From Pseudomonadales bacterium (GTDB lineage Bacteria > Pseudomonadota > Gammaproteobacteria > Pseudomonadales > DC-out160): a stretch of DNA of 64,000 nucleotides. A program made the translations under genes and the position numbers. The notes below the pieces were generated by a model. That model was given only the letters and a program-made list of their open reading frames with translations. It was not told where the DNA came from and did no database searches. Below, piece by piece: positions 19,133 to 27,445 of the stretch. Position 1 is the first letter of the stretch. Every line of letters starts with the position of its first letter. Location: positions 1-64,000 of the forward strand of contig JAHRWA010000063.1 of NCBI GenBank assembly GCA_019090455.1, read 5' to 3'.

Positions 19133-20755
19133 ATGACAAATTGTATTAATCAAACGGGTGTTAACGCGACTCAATGGGGTTGGAAAGTTGATCCCAGTAC
19201 CGTGAATTACGATGAAGCGGCAATTAAAAACGCGCTTCTACAGCTCGATACCTCTTGTTACTTGGTGAGCAATAACGGACAAGTGGGCCTGAGCCAGCAA
19301 GCGGTAGCTTCAGAGCAAGGCGGAGAAGGGTTCTTAGATGTCATTGCTTACACGGCTCCCTTTACCAGTGACAATTTTGGTGATCGCCGGTTTAGTGAAG
19401 CTCATGGAGCCAAGCACGCTTATCACGGCGGTGCTATGGCCAATGGCATCGCATCAGTAGAGTTAGTGATTGCCTTAGGGAAGGCGGGTTATCTTTGTTC
19501 ATTCGGTGCCGCCGGTTTGGTCAAATCCAGAGTAGAGCAATCGATACAGCAAATTCAAGCAGCATTACCCAATGGGCCTTATGCGGTCAATTTGATACAT
19601 AGCCCCAGCGAGCCTGCATTAGAACAATCGAATGTAGATTTGTTCTTGCAATATAAGGTCAGGACAGTAGAAGCATCCGCGTTCTTAAAGCTAACACCGC
19701 AAATTGTGCAATATCGAGTAGCCGGTTTAAGTAAAAATGCTGACGGTAGTATTAATATTGCCAATCGCGTCATCGCAAAAATTTCGCGTACCGAGGTGGC
19801 AACGAAGTTCATGGAGCCTGCCCCTCAAAAGATGTTAGATGCACTGGTGGAGAAGGGACTCATTACCGCTGAACAAGCACAGCTAGCGACTCAAGTCCCA
19901 ATGGCCGATGATATCACCGCTGAAGCCGATTCAGGTGGTCATACAGACAATCGACCTTTCATCACTTTATTACCCTCCATCTTAACGCTACGTGAAGAGA
20001 TTCAAGATAAATATAATTACGATCCACCTTTAAGAGTCGGTGTGGGTGGTGGTCTAGGAACTCCAACTGCGGTACTAGCAGCCTTCGTAATGGGCGCGGC
20101 TTATATCGTCACCGGTTCGGTGAATCAAGCTTGTTTTCAAGCCGGCGCATCGGAGCATACTCGCCAGCTATTAGCACAGACACAAACCACTGATGTCATT
20201 ATGGCCCCTGCTGCGGATATGTTTGAAATGGGGGTCAAATTACAGGTGATCAAGCGTGGCACTTTATTTGCGATGAGAGCACAGAAGCTTTACGAACTGT
20301 ACTCCAATTATGATTCCATCGAAGCGATTCCCGCCGAAGATCGAGAGAAAATCGAAAAGCAAATATTCCGCCGTAATCTAGACGATGTTTGGGCCGAGAC
20401 AGAGTCATTCTTTAACGAGAGAGATCCTGCACAGATTGAGCGTGCCAATGGAAATCCCAAACGCAAAATGGCATTAATTTTCCGATGGTATTTGGGACTA
20501 TCCTCTCGTTGGTCTAATGTCGGTGAAGAAGGTCGTGAGATGGATTACCAAATTTGGGCCGGTCCTTCACTGGGCGCATTCAACGCTTGGGTTAAGGGAA
20601 CTGCGCTAGAAGATTACACCAAACGTGATGCTGTGGAAGTAGCGGAACATATGTTGTCGGGTGCGGCTTTTCTTTATCGCGTACAAAACTTGAAAGGACA
20701 AGGTTTTGAGTTTTCTTCTGCGTTATCGCATTATGTGCCGGGTAAGTTGGTGTAG
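19133..20755 (+). CDS. pfaD: PUFA synthase subunit PfaD (FMN-dependent enoyl reductase)
   Basis: Trans-acting enoyl reductase of 540 residues that reduces selected double bonds during PUFA assembly. It belongs to the nitronate monooxygenase/2-nitropropane dioxygenase-like TIM-barrel family. Visible signatures include HGGAMANGIASVELVIALGK near the N terminus, the PfaD stretch EADSGGHTDNRPFITLLPSI, the glycine-rich VGVGGGLGTPTAVLAAFVMG and AAYIVTGSVNQACFQAG, which fit FMN phosphate binding. Length matches other PfaD proteins. It is the last gene of the cluster, 78 nt after pfaC; AGGA lies 11 nt before the ATG. The matching phosphopantetheinyl transferase (pfaE) is not downstream and must be elsewhere in the genome. 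Confidence 0.95.
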   Translation: MTNCINQTGVNATQWGWKVDPSTVNYDEAAIKNALLQLDTSCYLVSNNGQVGLSQQAVASEQGGEGFLDVIAYTAPFTSDNFGDRRFSEAHGAKHAYHGGAMANGIASVELVIALGKAGYLCSFGAAGLVKSRVEQSIQQIQAALPNGPYAVNLIHSPSEPALEQSNVDLFLQYKVRTVEASAFLKLTPQIVQYRVAGLSKNADGSINIANRVIAKISRTEVATKFMEPAPQKMLDALVEKGLITAEQAQLATQVPMADDITAEADSGGHTDNRPFITLLPSILTLREEIQDKYNYDPPLRVGVGGGLGTPTAVLAAFVMGAAYIVTGSVNQACFQAGASEHTRQLLAQTQTTDVIMAPAADMFEMGVKLQVIKRGTLFAMRAQKLYELYSNYDSIEAIPAEDREKIEKQIFRRNLDDVWAETESFFNERDPAQIERANGNPKRKMALIFRWYLGLSSRWSNVGEEGREMDYQIWAGPSLGAFNAWVKGTALEDYTKRDAVEVAEHMLSGAAFLYRVQNLKGQGFEFSSALSHYVPGKLV

Positions 20756-21189
20756 CTGATATACCTACTGGCTCTTCGTTGATGTTGAGTATGGCTCGTG
20801 AGTAGTCATAGCTAACGGAGTCGGAGAGCCAATCATCATGATTGATAGTAAAATCATTTCTCGAATACTTCAGATATTCCTGCGGAGTTTGTCAGTCTAA
20901 TTTACGTGGCTCCTTGCTCGTTTCATCGTCAAATTCAACGCTCCTGATCAAAGTCTTGCTCCATTTAATCTAGTGTCTAGCGATTGCCGGGGCTCATTGC
21001 GATCATGGGCAACGCTCTATGCCATAGGTGTATAGCTTTAATCGAATACTCATTGTAAAGTCATGCTATCTAAAATAGTCAATATGTTGACTGTGATTTG
21101 ATTAAATGTGCAATCAATGTTGGCCGGTTTGCATAGCTAGCAATGCAAACCGGCAATAAAAACGAGCAGGTGCGAGGTTTTAGATTCTC
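20756..21189. other. Intergenic region after the PUFA cluster
   Basis: 434 nt without a supportable gene on either strand. The only clear structure is the hairpin at 21123-21154. No pfaE homologue or fragment is visible. Confidence 0.6.
21123..21154 (+). terminator. Perfect 12-bp hairpin, possible end of the pfa transcript
   Basis: Arms GCCGGTTTGCAT and ATGCAAACCGGC flank an 8-nt loop. The stem is GC-rich and strong, but it is followed by AATAAAAAC and not a T run. It may mark the 3' end of the pfa mRNA as a stabilising hairpin, or act as a weak or Rho-assisted terminator. It also lies 35 nt before the next gene, so control of that gene is possible. Confidence 0.5.
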
Positions 21190-21972
21190 TTGAAATTAAT
21201 ATACGAAGCACTAAATACCGTCGAAGCTCATATGATTCTACATTTGTTGGAGCAGGCTGGACTGTCCGCAAGAATCGACGGCGAGTATTTACAGGGTGGC
21301 GTTGGTGAGATTCAAGCCGCCGGTGTTGTAAGAGTGATGGTCGAAGAAAATGACTATGCTGATGCCAGGGAAATCATTAATGAATGGGATAAAAAACAAC
21401 CTGACCAAGAAGTTCAAAGGGAGGTCGTAAAAAAGAACAATAGTTTTAGCGCTAGTATTGTTGGGTTTCTATGTGGCGTTGCCTCAATGGCAGTTTATTA
21501 CAATACGCCCGTTACGCTGGACGGAGTTGATTATAACGGTGACGGAAATCTTGATGAAAAATGGACGTATGTAAACGGTCTCCCTTCAAAACTTGAGTTT
21601 GATCGTAATTTGGATGGTAAGACAGATTTTATATACATATATGACAGGAAGGGTCTTCTTGAGTCCTCATCGTCTGATGACGATTTTAACGGATTATTTG
21701 AAACAAATAGTGCCTACCATTTTGGTAACGCAGTATGGCTGAAGTCGGATACAACGGGTGATGGCTTTAAGGATTACAAAATAGACTTTGAGTATGGTGT
21801 TGTAAATACTATTACCTTTCTTAACTCTGTTACCAAAAAACGAAGTAAGATTCAGCGTTATGACTCAAACAAGCTAAAAAGCGGTGAACTTGATACCAAT
21901 GGCGATGGCGTTTTGGATACACTCCTTGAATATGATTCTATCGAAGAAATTGCCAATAAATTTAAAAAATAA
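21190..21972 (+). CDS. DUF2007-type membrane protein with EF-hand-like calcium repeats
   Basis: 260 residues. The N terminus (about 1-75) matches the small DUF2007 'putative signal transducing' domain (LIYEALNTVEAHMILHLLEQ ... VRVMVEENDYADAREII). One hydrophobic segment follows at about 88-105 (ASIVGFLCGVASMAVYY). The C-terminal 150 residues carry five acidic loops of DxNxDGxxD type, such as DYNGDGNLDE, DRNLDGKTD, DTTGDGFKD and DTNGDGVLD, typical of extracytoplasmic Ca2+-binding repeats. The topology would put the DUF2007 domain in the cytoplasm and the Ca2+ loops outside. Start is TTG 21190 with GAGG 12 nt upstream, and MKLIYEA fits the family N terminus. Function unknown. Confidence 0.75.
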   Translation: MKLIYEALNTVEAHMILHLLEQAGLSARIDGEYLQGGVGEIQAAGVVRVMVEENDYADAREIINEWDKKQPDQEVQREVVKKNNSFSASIVGFLCGVASMAVYYNTPVTLDGVDYNGDGNLDEKWTYVNGLPSKLEFDRNLDGKTDFIYIYDRKGLLESSSSDDDFNGLFETNSAYHFGNAVWLKSDTTGDGFKDYKIDFEYGVVNTITFLNSVTKKRSKIQRYDSNKLKSGELDTNGDGVLDTLLEYDSIEEIANKFKK

Positions 21973-22052
21973 TACCCACAGTCAGTTTTATATTCGAGGC
22001 ACTTCGAATTTGCCCTGTATAAAACGGCTGAAATCAAAGAGGGAACAAAATT

Positions 22053-22763
22053 ATGATTGAATCTGGTGGAAAAAACTTGTGGTTTGTCCGGTCGCCCTTG
22101 AGTATCGCTGGAATCCACATCACTTCAATAATGACCATAGTGAAGACGACTCATGACCAATTGATTCTCATCTCCCCGGTTGAAATTAATGCTTCTCTTA
22201 AGTCTGCAATAGAAGAGTTAGGTACGGTTGCATGGATTGTTGCTCCCAATGAGTTCCATCATTTGTTTATTACTAGCGCGAAAGCCGCTTTTCCAGAAGC
22301 AAAAATTAGATGTACTTCCGGTTTGCCGAAAAAGATTAAAAGTCTACCGGAGCATTCCATTCTTAATGTCAACGAAACGCAGGTTTGGGGGGACGATTTA
22401 GAGGTGCTGCAATTCTATCCGGGTAGCCTAGGTGATGAATACATCTTCTATCATTCGTCGAGCCAAACGTTAATACTCACGGACCTGTTTATGTGGTTTG
22501 AGGGGGAGCAAAACTTGGCGACAAAACTCTTTTCTCGCCTGATGAGCGCGAACGGTGACTCGCCAAAAATGTCTCTAATGATGAAGTTGATTTATCGCGA
22601 TAAGACAAAGCTGCGGAATTCATTTGCTAAAATGTTGGAATGGGACTTTAAAAGAGTGCACCTTGCTCATAATAGAAATATTGAAACTGATGCTAAGCGG
22701 CACATTATCAATGCGACCCGTTTCGCCGAACACAGCGGAGCGAAGTCTACAGTAGAGTCTTAG
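22053..22763 (+). CDS. DUF4336 domain protein
   Basis: 236 residues resembling DUF4336 proteins, which are distant metallo-beta-lactamase-fold relatives lacking the full metal site. Visible family features are the conserved start (NLWFVRSPLSIAGIHITSIM), WIVAPNEFHHLFI, LQFYPGSLGDEYIFYH and LILTDLFMW, and a C-terminal HLAHNRNIE segment. No signal peptide or membrane span. It stands alone, downstream of the Ca2+-repeat gene and upstream of ubiE. Enzymatic role unknown. Confidence 0.75.
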   Translation: MIESGGKNLWFVRSPLSIAGIHITSIMTIVKTTHDQLILISPVEINASLKSAIEELGTVAWIVAPNEFHHLFITSAKAAFPEAKIRCTSGLPKKIKSLPEHSILNVNETQVWGDDLEVLQFYPGSLGDEYIFYHSSSQTLILTDLFMWFEGEQNLATKLFSRLMSANGDSPKMSLMMKLIYRDKTKLRNSFAKMLEWDFKRVHLAHNRNIETDAKRHIINATRFAEHSGAKSTVES

Positions 22764-22879
22764 TCAGGTGAGATTGTCAGGGTATGGTTCATCGCAGTTA
22801 GCCGATTTATGACCTTGAGTATGTTATAGTCTGCTTTTTTGTTTTATTTATGAATTGTTCCTCAAGGTAAGCTATTTCT

Positions 22880-23725
22880 ATGCCAAATCAAGACCCCAAG
22901 CAAGGCTCTAATCAAAACTCTAATGAAGAGAATGGCAAGCAACAGTCCAGGCAGCAATTTTCTAGCGCTGGTGCTCATGGGCAGGGGAGAGAAACAACTC
23001 ACTTTGGTTTTGAACAAGTGCCGGTGGATCAAAAAGAGAAACGGGTAGCGGGTGTCTTTAGCTCTGTCGCAAGTAAATATGACATTATGAATGATGTTAT
23101 GTCCATGGGCTCCCATCGGCTATTTAAGCGCTTTACCGTGGAATTGAGTGGCGTTAGAAAAGGTCACCGGGTGTTGGATTTGGCGGGTGGTACCGGCGAT
23201 CTGACTAAATTGTTTAGCAAAATAGTGGCTGATACGGGTACGGTTTTTCTCACTGATATAAATGATGCGATGCTTAGGGTAGGGCGTGATCGGCTTATTG
23301 ACGAGGGTATTGTTGGAAACGTAGAGTATATTCAGGCGAATGGGGAGCAATTGCCATTTCCCGATAATTTTTTCAACTGTATTACCATAGGTTATGGTAT
23401 TCGTAATTTCACCAATAAAGATAAAGCGTTAGTGGAGCTTTATCGAGTATTAAAGCCCGGTGGACGATTGTTGATTTTAGAATTCTCTACCGCTCAAAAC
23501 CCCATTCTAAAAAAGGCCTATGATATCTATTCTAGTTTTTGGCCTAAAATTGGCGATGCGCTGGTAGGGGATTCCGACTCTTATCAATACCTGGTTGAGT
23601 CTATTCGGGTTCACCCTGATCAAGATACGTTGAAGGATATGATGACCCAGGCGGGTTTTGATAAAGTCGAATACCATAACCTGCTCAGTGGAATATCTGC
23701 CATACATCGAGGGATAAAGTTCTAG
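22880..23725 (+). CDS. ubiE: Ubiquinone/menaquinone C-methyltransferase UbiE
   Basis: SAM-dependent methyltransferase of 281 residues acting on 2-polyprenyl-6-methoxy-1,4-benzoquinol (ubiquinone) and/or demethylmenaquinol. Class I motifs are clear: [15 protein letters not shown] (motif I), [34 protein letters not shown] and the family signature [15 protein letters not shown]. The first 35 residues are a Gln/Asn/Ser-rich tail not usual in UbiE (about 250 residues). The conserved part begins at THFGFEQVP, so translation might start further in. ubiJ and ubiB, which commonly follow ubiE in proteobacteria, are absent here; a UbiB-like kinase lies 25 kb away. Confidence 0.93.
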   Translation: MPNQDPKQGSNQNSNEENGKQQSRQQFSSAGAHGQGRETTHFGFEQVPVDQKEKRVAGVFSSVASKYDIMNDVMSMGSHRLFKRFTVELSGVRKGHRVLDLAGGTGDLTKLFSKIVADTGTVFLTDINDAMLRVGRDRLIDEGIVGNVEYIQANGEQLPFPDNFFNCITIGYGIRNFTNKDKALVELYRVLKPGGRLLILEFSTAQNPILKKAYDIYSSFWPKIGDALVGDSDSYQYLVESIRVHPDQDTLKDMMTQAGFDKVEYHNLLSGISAIHRGIKF

Positions 23726-23747
23726 ATGTCGAGAATAGGCGTCGAAC

Positions 23748-24329
23748 TTAATTTGATTTCTTTAGATAAGCGCTGACCAATACAATTTTAACGCCATTGA
23801 CCCGGCCTTCCACCTGTTTTTCGTTTGATGTTAAACTGATGTTTTTGACGGTAGTACCTCTTTTCGCCGTGAAGTTAGCGCCCTTAACATCAAGGTCTTT
23901 TATCAGCGTGACGGTATCGCCGGCTAGTAATGTGGTTCCATTGCTATCAAGGCAGGGGCTATCGGCTTCGTCGCTGCTGTCGGAATCCATAGATTTTGCC
24001 CACTCAAGAATTTCGCCTTCTAAATAAAGCATGTCGAGTAGATCTTGAGCCCAGCTTTCTGTCTTAGACAGCCTTGTAAGCATTCGCCATGCCATCACTT
24101 GTACAGGGGGCTCTTGGCTCCACATGCTGTCATTCAAGCAGCGCCAGTGATTCATATCTAACGTAGTTGATTTGTCTATCTGAGTTCGACATTTCTCACA
24201 GAGTAGTACCGCTTTGTCTGTACTTGAATCGCCCGTTGGCGGTACTTCAAAGACGGCTAAATCAACCTTAGTGGTACAAAGCTCGCAACTGGAAGTACTA
24301 CGTTCGTGTAACGCTTTCTCGATACTCAT
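23748..24329 (-). CDS. PhnA-family zinc-ribbon protein
   Basis: 193 residues, minus strand, convergent with ubiE. The N-terminal region has two Cys pairs, CELC and CEKC, consistent with a zinc ribbon. The C-terminal half carries the PhnA domain: DSNGTTLLAGDTVTLIKDLD, VKGANFTAKRGTTVKNISL and VNGVKIVLVSAYLKK, the SH3-like barrel of the family. Despite the old name, PhnA proteins are not shown to be phosphonoacetate hydrolases; the biochemical role is uncertain. Length fits the long form of the family. Confidence 0.85.
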   Translation of the reverse strand: MSIEKALHERSTSSCELCTTKVDLAVFEVPPTGDSSTDKAVLLCEKCRTQIDKSTTLDMNHWRCLNDSMWSQEPPVQVMAWRMLTRLSKTESWAQDLLDMLYLEGEILEWAKSMDSDSSDEADSPCLDSNGTTLLAGDTVTLIKDLDVKGANFTAKRGTTVKNISLTSNEKQVEGRVNGVKIVLVSAYLKKSN

Positions 24330-24653
24330 ATTTTATCATTACTCAAGTGTTATCAATGCTCATGAAGAGGGGAGGAGGCGTGGCATTATGCCAAATATGA
24401 GTCTGAAAGCGAACGGCTTTTATTCTTCAGGCAGGGGCAATTGCATTTTTAAATGAGCGCTTTGCTATTGCGCGGATTCAACTCTTAATTAGCTATTTTA
24501 TTGATACGTGGGTTCAGCTTTAAACGGCGATGCACTTCAAAGTTGAACCCACGATATAAATGTGGCTCTTGTTGTCTCTGTGTTAATGCAGGGTAGTTAA
24601 ATTAAAGCGATGTAACAAAATGAGATGGAAAGTGATAGCGGCAAGTTTGTGGC
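24330..24653. other. Intergenic region with a large hairpin
   Basis: 324 nt with no supportable gene. It contains the 15-bp inverted repeat at 24507-24553. Confidence 0.5.
24507..24553 (-). repeat. 15-bp inverted repeat downstream of the small membrane protein gene
   Basis: Arms CGTGGGTTCAGCTTT (24507-24521) and AAAGTTGAACCCACG (24539-24553) pair over 15 positions with one G-U, around a 17-nt loop. No T tract flanks either side. It may be the 3' hairpin of the minus-strand transcript ending here, or part of a small RNA. Confidence 0.6.
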
Positions 24654-24893
24654 TTACGCGCGAAAGTTTTCAGTTTGTCTATGAGCGAAGAAGTTCATTA
24701 AAGAGCTGAATATCGAGGGAGCCATTAGAGCAGAGAAAAGTGTCGGAACCACTAAAGTCGTGGTGAAATAAAGGCATAAGGCTTCTCCGCCAAGATAGCC
24801 TCCTACAGTCAAAGCTAATACTGCTTTGGGCGACGAAATGAGGTTAGAGGCTTCTTGTTTGATGATGTGTATTAACGACTGCGCTGATATCAT
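24654..24893 (-). CDS. Small predicted membrane protein
   Basis: 79 residues, not recognised. It begins with an amphipathic helix (AQSLIHIIKQEASNLI) followed by two hydrophobic stretches (AVLALTVGGYLGGEALCLYF and VVPTLFSALMAPSIFSSLM), so it could span the membrane once or twice. A convincing Shine-Dalgarno sequence (AGGA) lies 11 nt before the ATG on the minus strand, and no longer gene competes here. Probably real; function unknown. Confidence 0.55.
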   Translation of the reverse strand: MISAQSLIHIIKQEASNLISSPKAVLALTVGGYLGGEALCLYFTTTLVVPTLFSALMAPSIFSSLMNFFAHRQTENFRA

Positions 24894-25312
24894 GGTGCTG
24901 CTTTTCCTGGGTCTATATTGCTAGTGGTTGTCGTGATTCAGAGGGTGAATTACTTTGTGTCTTTCCAGACTAGCAGAACTTTTTTACTCCGCGATTAAAT
25001 TTATAAAAAAGTGGACATTATATTTAGAGCATCCAGTTTTTACGTAAATGGTCCTTTTACAGAGTGCAGTAAGTGCTTGAATTATGAAGATTAAAATATG
25101 GATTAGGCTGTACTAATTGATGTGGAGTGGCAACTTGCCGGGCTTTAGCGGAAGTGTCCAATGTAACAAATGTAGGTGAAAACTCTAAAAAGTATTTATT
25201 ACTTTTCCAGTTTGCTATGACGGGGGATTTGAAGTTGTCGTCGATGGTAAGCTTTTATGTGCTCACCATCGAGCGAAGGAATTATGAGTGGGTTTAACCT
25301 TAATTTTTACTA
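24894..25312. other. Intergenic region
   Basis: 419 nt without a supportable gene. A hairpin near 25234-25265 (TCGATGGT and ACCATCGA with an inner AGC/GCT pairing) lies shortly after the stop of the minus-strand SDR gene. It may help end that transcript, though no T run follows it. Confidence 0.4.
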
Positions 25313-26074
25313 TTATCGAAGACCACCATCAGTTTCAATACAGCGACCCGTAAAATAATCATTTTCAAATATAAAGACAGCGGTTTGTGCAATGTTGTCA
25401 GGCTCACCAAGACGTTTTAAAGGAACGCCCTCGACCAATCTTTCACGTGCTTCTGGTTTCATTGCCGCAAGCATATCAGTATTGATCGTGCCTGGTGCGA
25501 TTGAGCCTGTGCGTATATTGTAACGCGCTAACTCCTTCGCCCATGTTTCCGCCATTGCTGCCACACCAGATTTAGCAGCTGAGTAATTAGTCTGACCAAA
25601 ATTACCTTGTCGTGCGATGGAAGATATATTGACGATCACGCCTTCATCTACATTTAGCTCAATCATTTTTACTGCAGCTTCACGACCACAGAGAAAAACA
25701 CCAGTTAGGTTAACGTCGATAACGGCTTGCCACTGCTGCAAGGTCATCTTCTTTTCAACCTTGCCATTCTTTGCTTTTACCAGTAATCCATCACGGGTAA
25801 TGCCGGCATTGTTGACTAAGCCATTCAATGTTCCAAAATCGGAAACGATAGAATCGAAGAGTTTTTCCACTTCTTCTTCATTAGCGACATTGCAACAATA
25901 AGCTATAGCTGATGAGCCAGCTTGTTCGCATTGTTTAACTGTCTCAGCAAGATCATCTTCATTCAGATCGATCACCGCTATTTTGGCTCCTTTTCTAGCG
26001 AAGTGTAGGGCCATTTGTCGCCCCAATCCTCTACCTGACCCGGTTACTGCCACTACTTTATCTTGTAAGTCCAC
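25313..26074 (-). CDS. Short-chain dehydrogenase/reductase, FabG-like
   Basis: 253-residue classical SDR, NAD(P)-dependent. The cofactor motif TGSGRGLGRQMA is at about residues 10-21, NNAG near 90 and the catalytic set Ser (ISSIAR), Tyr and Lys (YSAAKSG) near 150-170. The C-terminal TGRCIETDGGLR fits FabG-type 3-oxoacyl reductases. An acidic residue (VIDLN) ends strand 2, which favours NAD(H). It is the last of three consecutive minus-strand genes, after the racemase-like and nitronate-monooxygenase-like genes, so a role in CoA-thioester catabolism is more likely than in primary fatty acid synthesis (inference). Confidence 0.88.
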   Translation of the reverse strand: MDLQDKVVAVTGSGRGLGRQMALHFARKGAKIAVIDLNEDDLAETVKQCEQAGSSAIAYCCNVANEEEVEKLFDSIVSDFGTLNGLVNNAGITRDGLLVKAKNGKVEKKMTLQQWQAVIDVNLTGVFLCGREAAVKMIELNVDEGVIVNISSIARQGNFGQTNYSAAKSGVAAMAETWAKELARYNIRTGSIAPGTINTDMLAAMKPEARERLVEGVPLKRLGEPDNIAQTAVFIFENDYFTGRCIETDGGLR

Positions 26075-26102
26075 GATATTACCTCAGGTTGTTCAGCTTT
26101 CA

Positions 26103-26143
26103 ATGTATAAGCCAGCTTGTATGAACGTGCATGTATAAGCCAG
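26103..26143. repeat. 13-bp direct repeat between SDR and racemase genes
   Basis: ATGTATAAGCCAG occurs at 26103-26115 and again at 26131-26143, 28 bp apart. It could be a regulator half-site pair or a duplication remnant. Confidence 0.45.
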
Positions 26144-26158
26144 GATGTCTTACGTTTG

Positions 26159-27292
26159 TTAAGCGACGGCTCCATTAGACTTGAGCGCTGCAATATCATC
26201 TGCGGACAGTCCACAATCTGCGAGGATAGCGTCCGTATCTTCTCCTACCTTACCCATAGACTTGGGCGTGTCGGATGGTGTGCGGCTAAAGCGAGGAGTA
26301 GGAGCAGGCTGTTGAATGCCATCGACTTCGACGAATGAGTTACGTGCTTTATTGTGAGGGTGATCGGGAGCTTCGGCTAAGTTCATGACAGGAGCGAAGC
26401 AAACATCGGTGGCTTCCATGATGTCGCACCATTCATCGCGAGTTTTCTGCAAGAAAGCTTCGGTGAGTGAGGCTTTAAATTCAGGCCATTTGGGTTGATT
26501 AAACTGGTTGGCAAATTCCTTTTTATCGACCCCTGTTTTTTCGATTAGCAGTGCATAAAATTGAGGTTCAATGGAGCCGATGGAGACGTACTTTCCATCT
26601 TTGGTTTCGTAGGTGTCATAGAAGTGGGAGCTTCCGTCGAGTAGGTTCGCACCGCGTTCATCAACCCACATTTTGTTGCCGATCATTGAGTAGAACATTG
26701 CCATTAGTGCGGCAGATCCTTCGTGCATAGAGCAATCTATCTCTTGGCCCTTACCCGATTTTTGAGCTTCTAATAATGCGCATACGATTCCGTAAGCCAT
26801 CATCATTCCACCGCCGCCAAAATCACCGACTAAATTTAGGGGAGGGACGGGGCGTTCATTTGCGCGACCTATGCCGTGCAGTGCACCCGATATGGAAATG
26901 TAATTAATGTCATGGCCTGCGGCTTGGGACAAAGGACCGGTTTGCCCCCAGCCCGTCATGCGTCCGTAAACTAACTTAGGGTTGCGTGCCATACATTGTT
27001 CTGGACCCACACCTAAGCGATCCGTAACGCCTGGCCGATAGCCTTCGAAGATTGCGTCAGCGCCTTCACAGAGTTTTAAAATAGTTTCAATGCCTTCAGG
27101 GCTCTTAAGATTGACAGCTATATTGCGTCGGTTACGAAAAAGAATGTTATGTCCTCCGACAGTAGCGGGGCTGCCACCGACACGGTCAACGCGAATCACT
27201 TCTGCGCCCATGTCTGCTAGCATCATGCCGCAGAAAGGCCCTGGTCCAATGCCCGCTAACTCAATGACTTTGTATCCTGATAATGGTCCCAT
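26159..27292 (-). CDS. CaiB/BaiF family protein, alpha-methylacyl-CoA racemase-like
   Basis: 377 residues of the CaiB/BaiF CoA-transferase superfamily. The N terminus (YKVIELAGIGPGPFCGMMLA, DMGAEVIRVDR) and the block with GHDINYI, NLVGDFGGGGM and GQEIDCSMHEG match alpha-methylacyl-CoA racemases, where the His of GHD and the Asp of GDFGGG are the proton-transfer pair. The expected reaction is epimerisation of (2R)- to (2S)-2-methylacyl-CoA, needed before beta-oxidation of branched-chain or sterol side chains. AGAGGA precedes the ATG at good spacing. The same-strand neighbours and the acyl-CoA dehydrogenase pair at 39.4-41.9 kb support a degradative role. Confidence 0.88.
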   Translation of the reverse strand: MGPLSGYKVIELAGIGPGPFCGMMLADMGAEVIRVDRVGGSPATVGGHNILFRNRRNIAVNLKSPEGIETILKLCEGADAIFEGYRPGVTDRLGVGPEQCMARNPKLVYGRMTGWGQTGPLSQAAGHDINYISISGALHGIGRANERPVPPLNLVGDFGGGGMMMAYGIVCALLEAQKSGKGQEIDCSMHEGSAALMAMFYSMIGNKMWVDERGANLLDGSSHFYDTYETKDGKYVSIGSIEPQFYALLIEKTGVDKKEFANQFNQPKWPEFKASLTEAFLQKTRDEWCDIMEATDVCFAPVMNLAEAPDHPHNKARNSFVEVDGIQQPAPTPRFSRTPSDTPKSMGKVGEDTDAILADCGLSADDIAALKSNGAVA

Positions 27293-27445
27293 AATATCCT
27301 CTGAATTTGTTTGGTTTATGATTTTTTAGGTTTTAGGTTTTTGGTTTGTAGTTGTAAGTTGTACGCTGTAGATTTCTTGTTGTGGTTTAAAATTAATTCG
27401 TGTTTTTAAATGATTTTCCATGTTGTTAAATTGAAGCCCTAATTT

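Noticed and set aside
24214-24456. Open frame of 80 codons opposite the PhnA-like gene
   Set aside because: It overlaps the 5' part of the PhnA-family gene on the other strand and has no family resemblance or good ribosome binding site.
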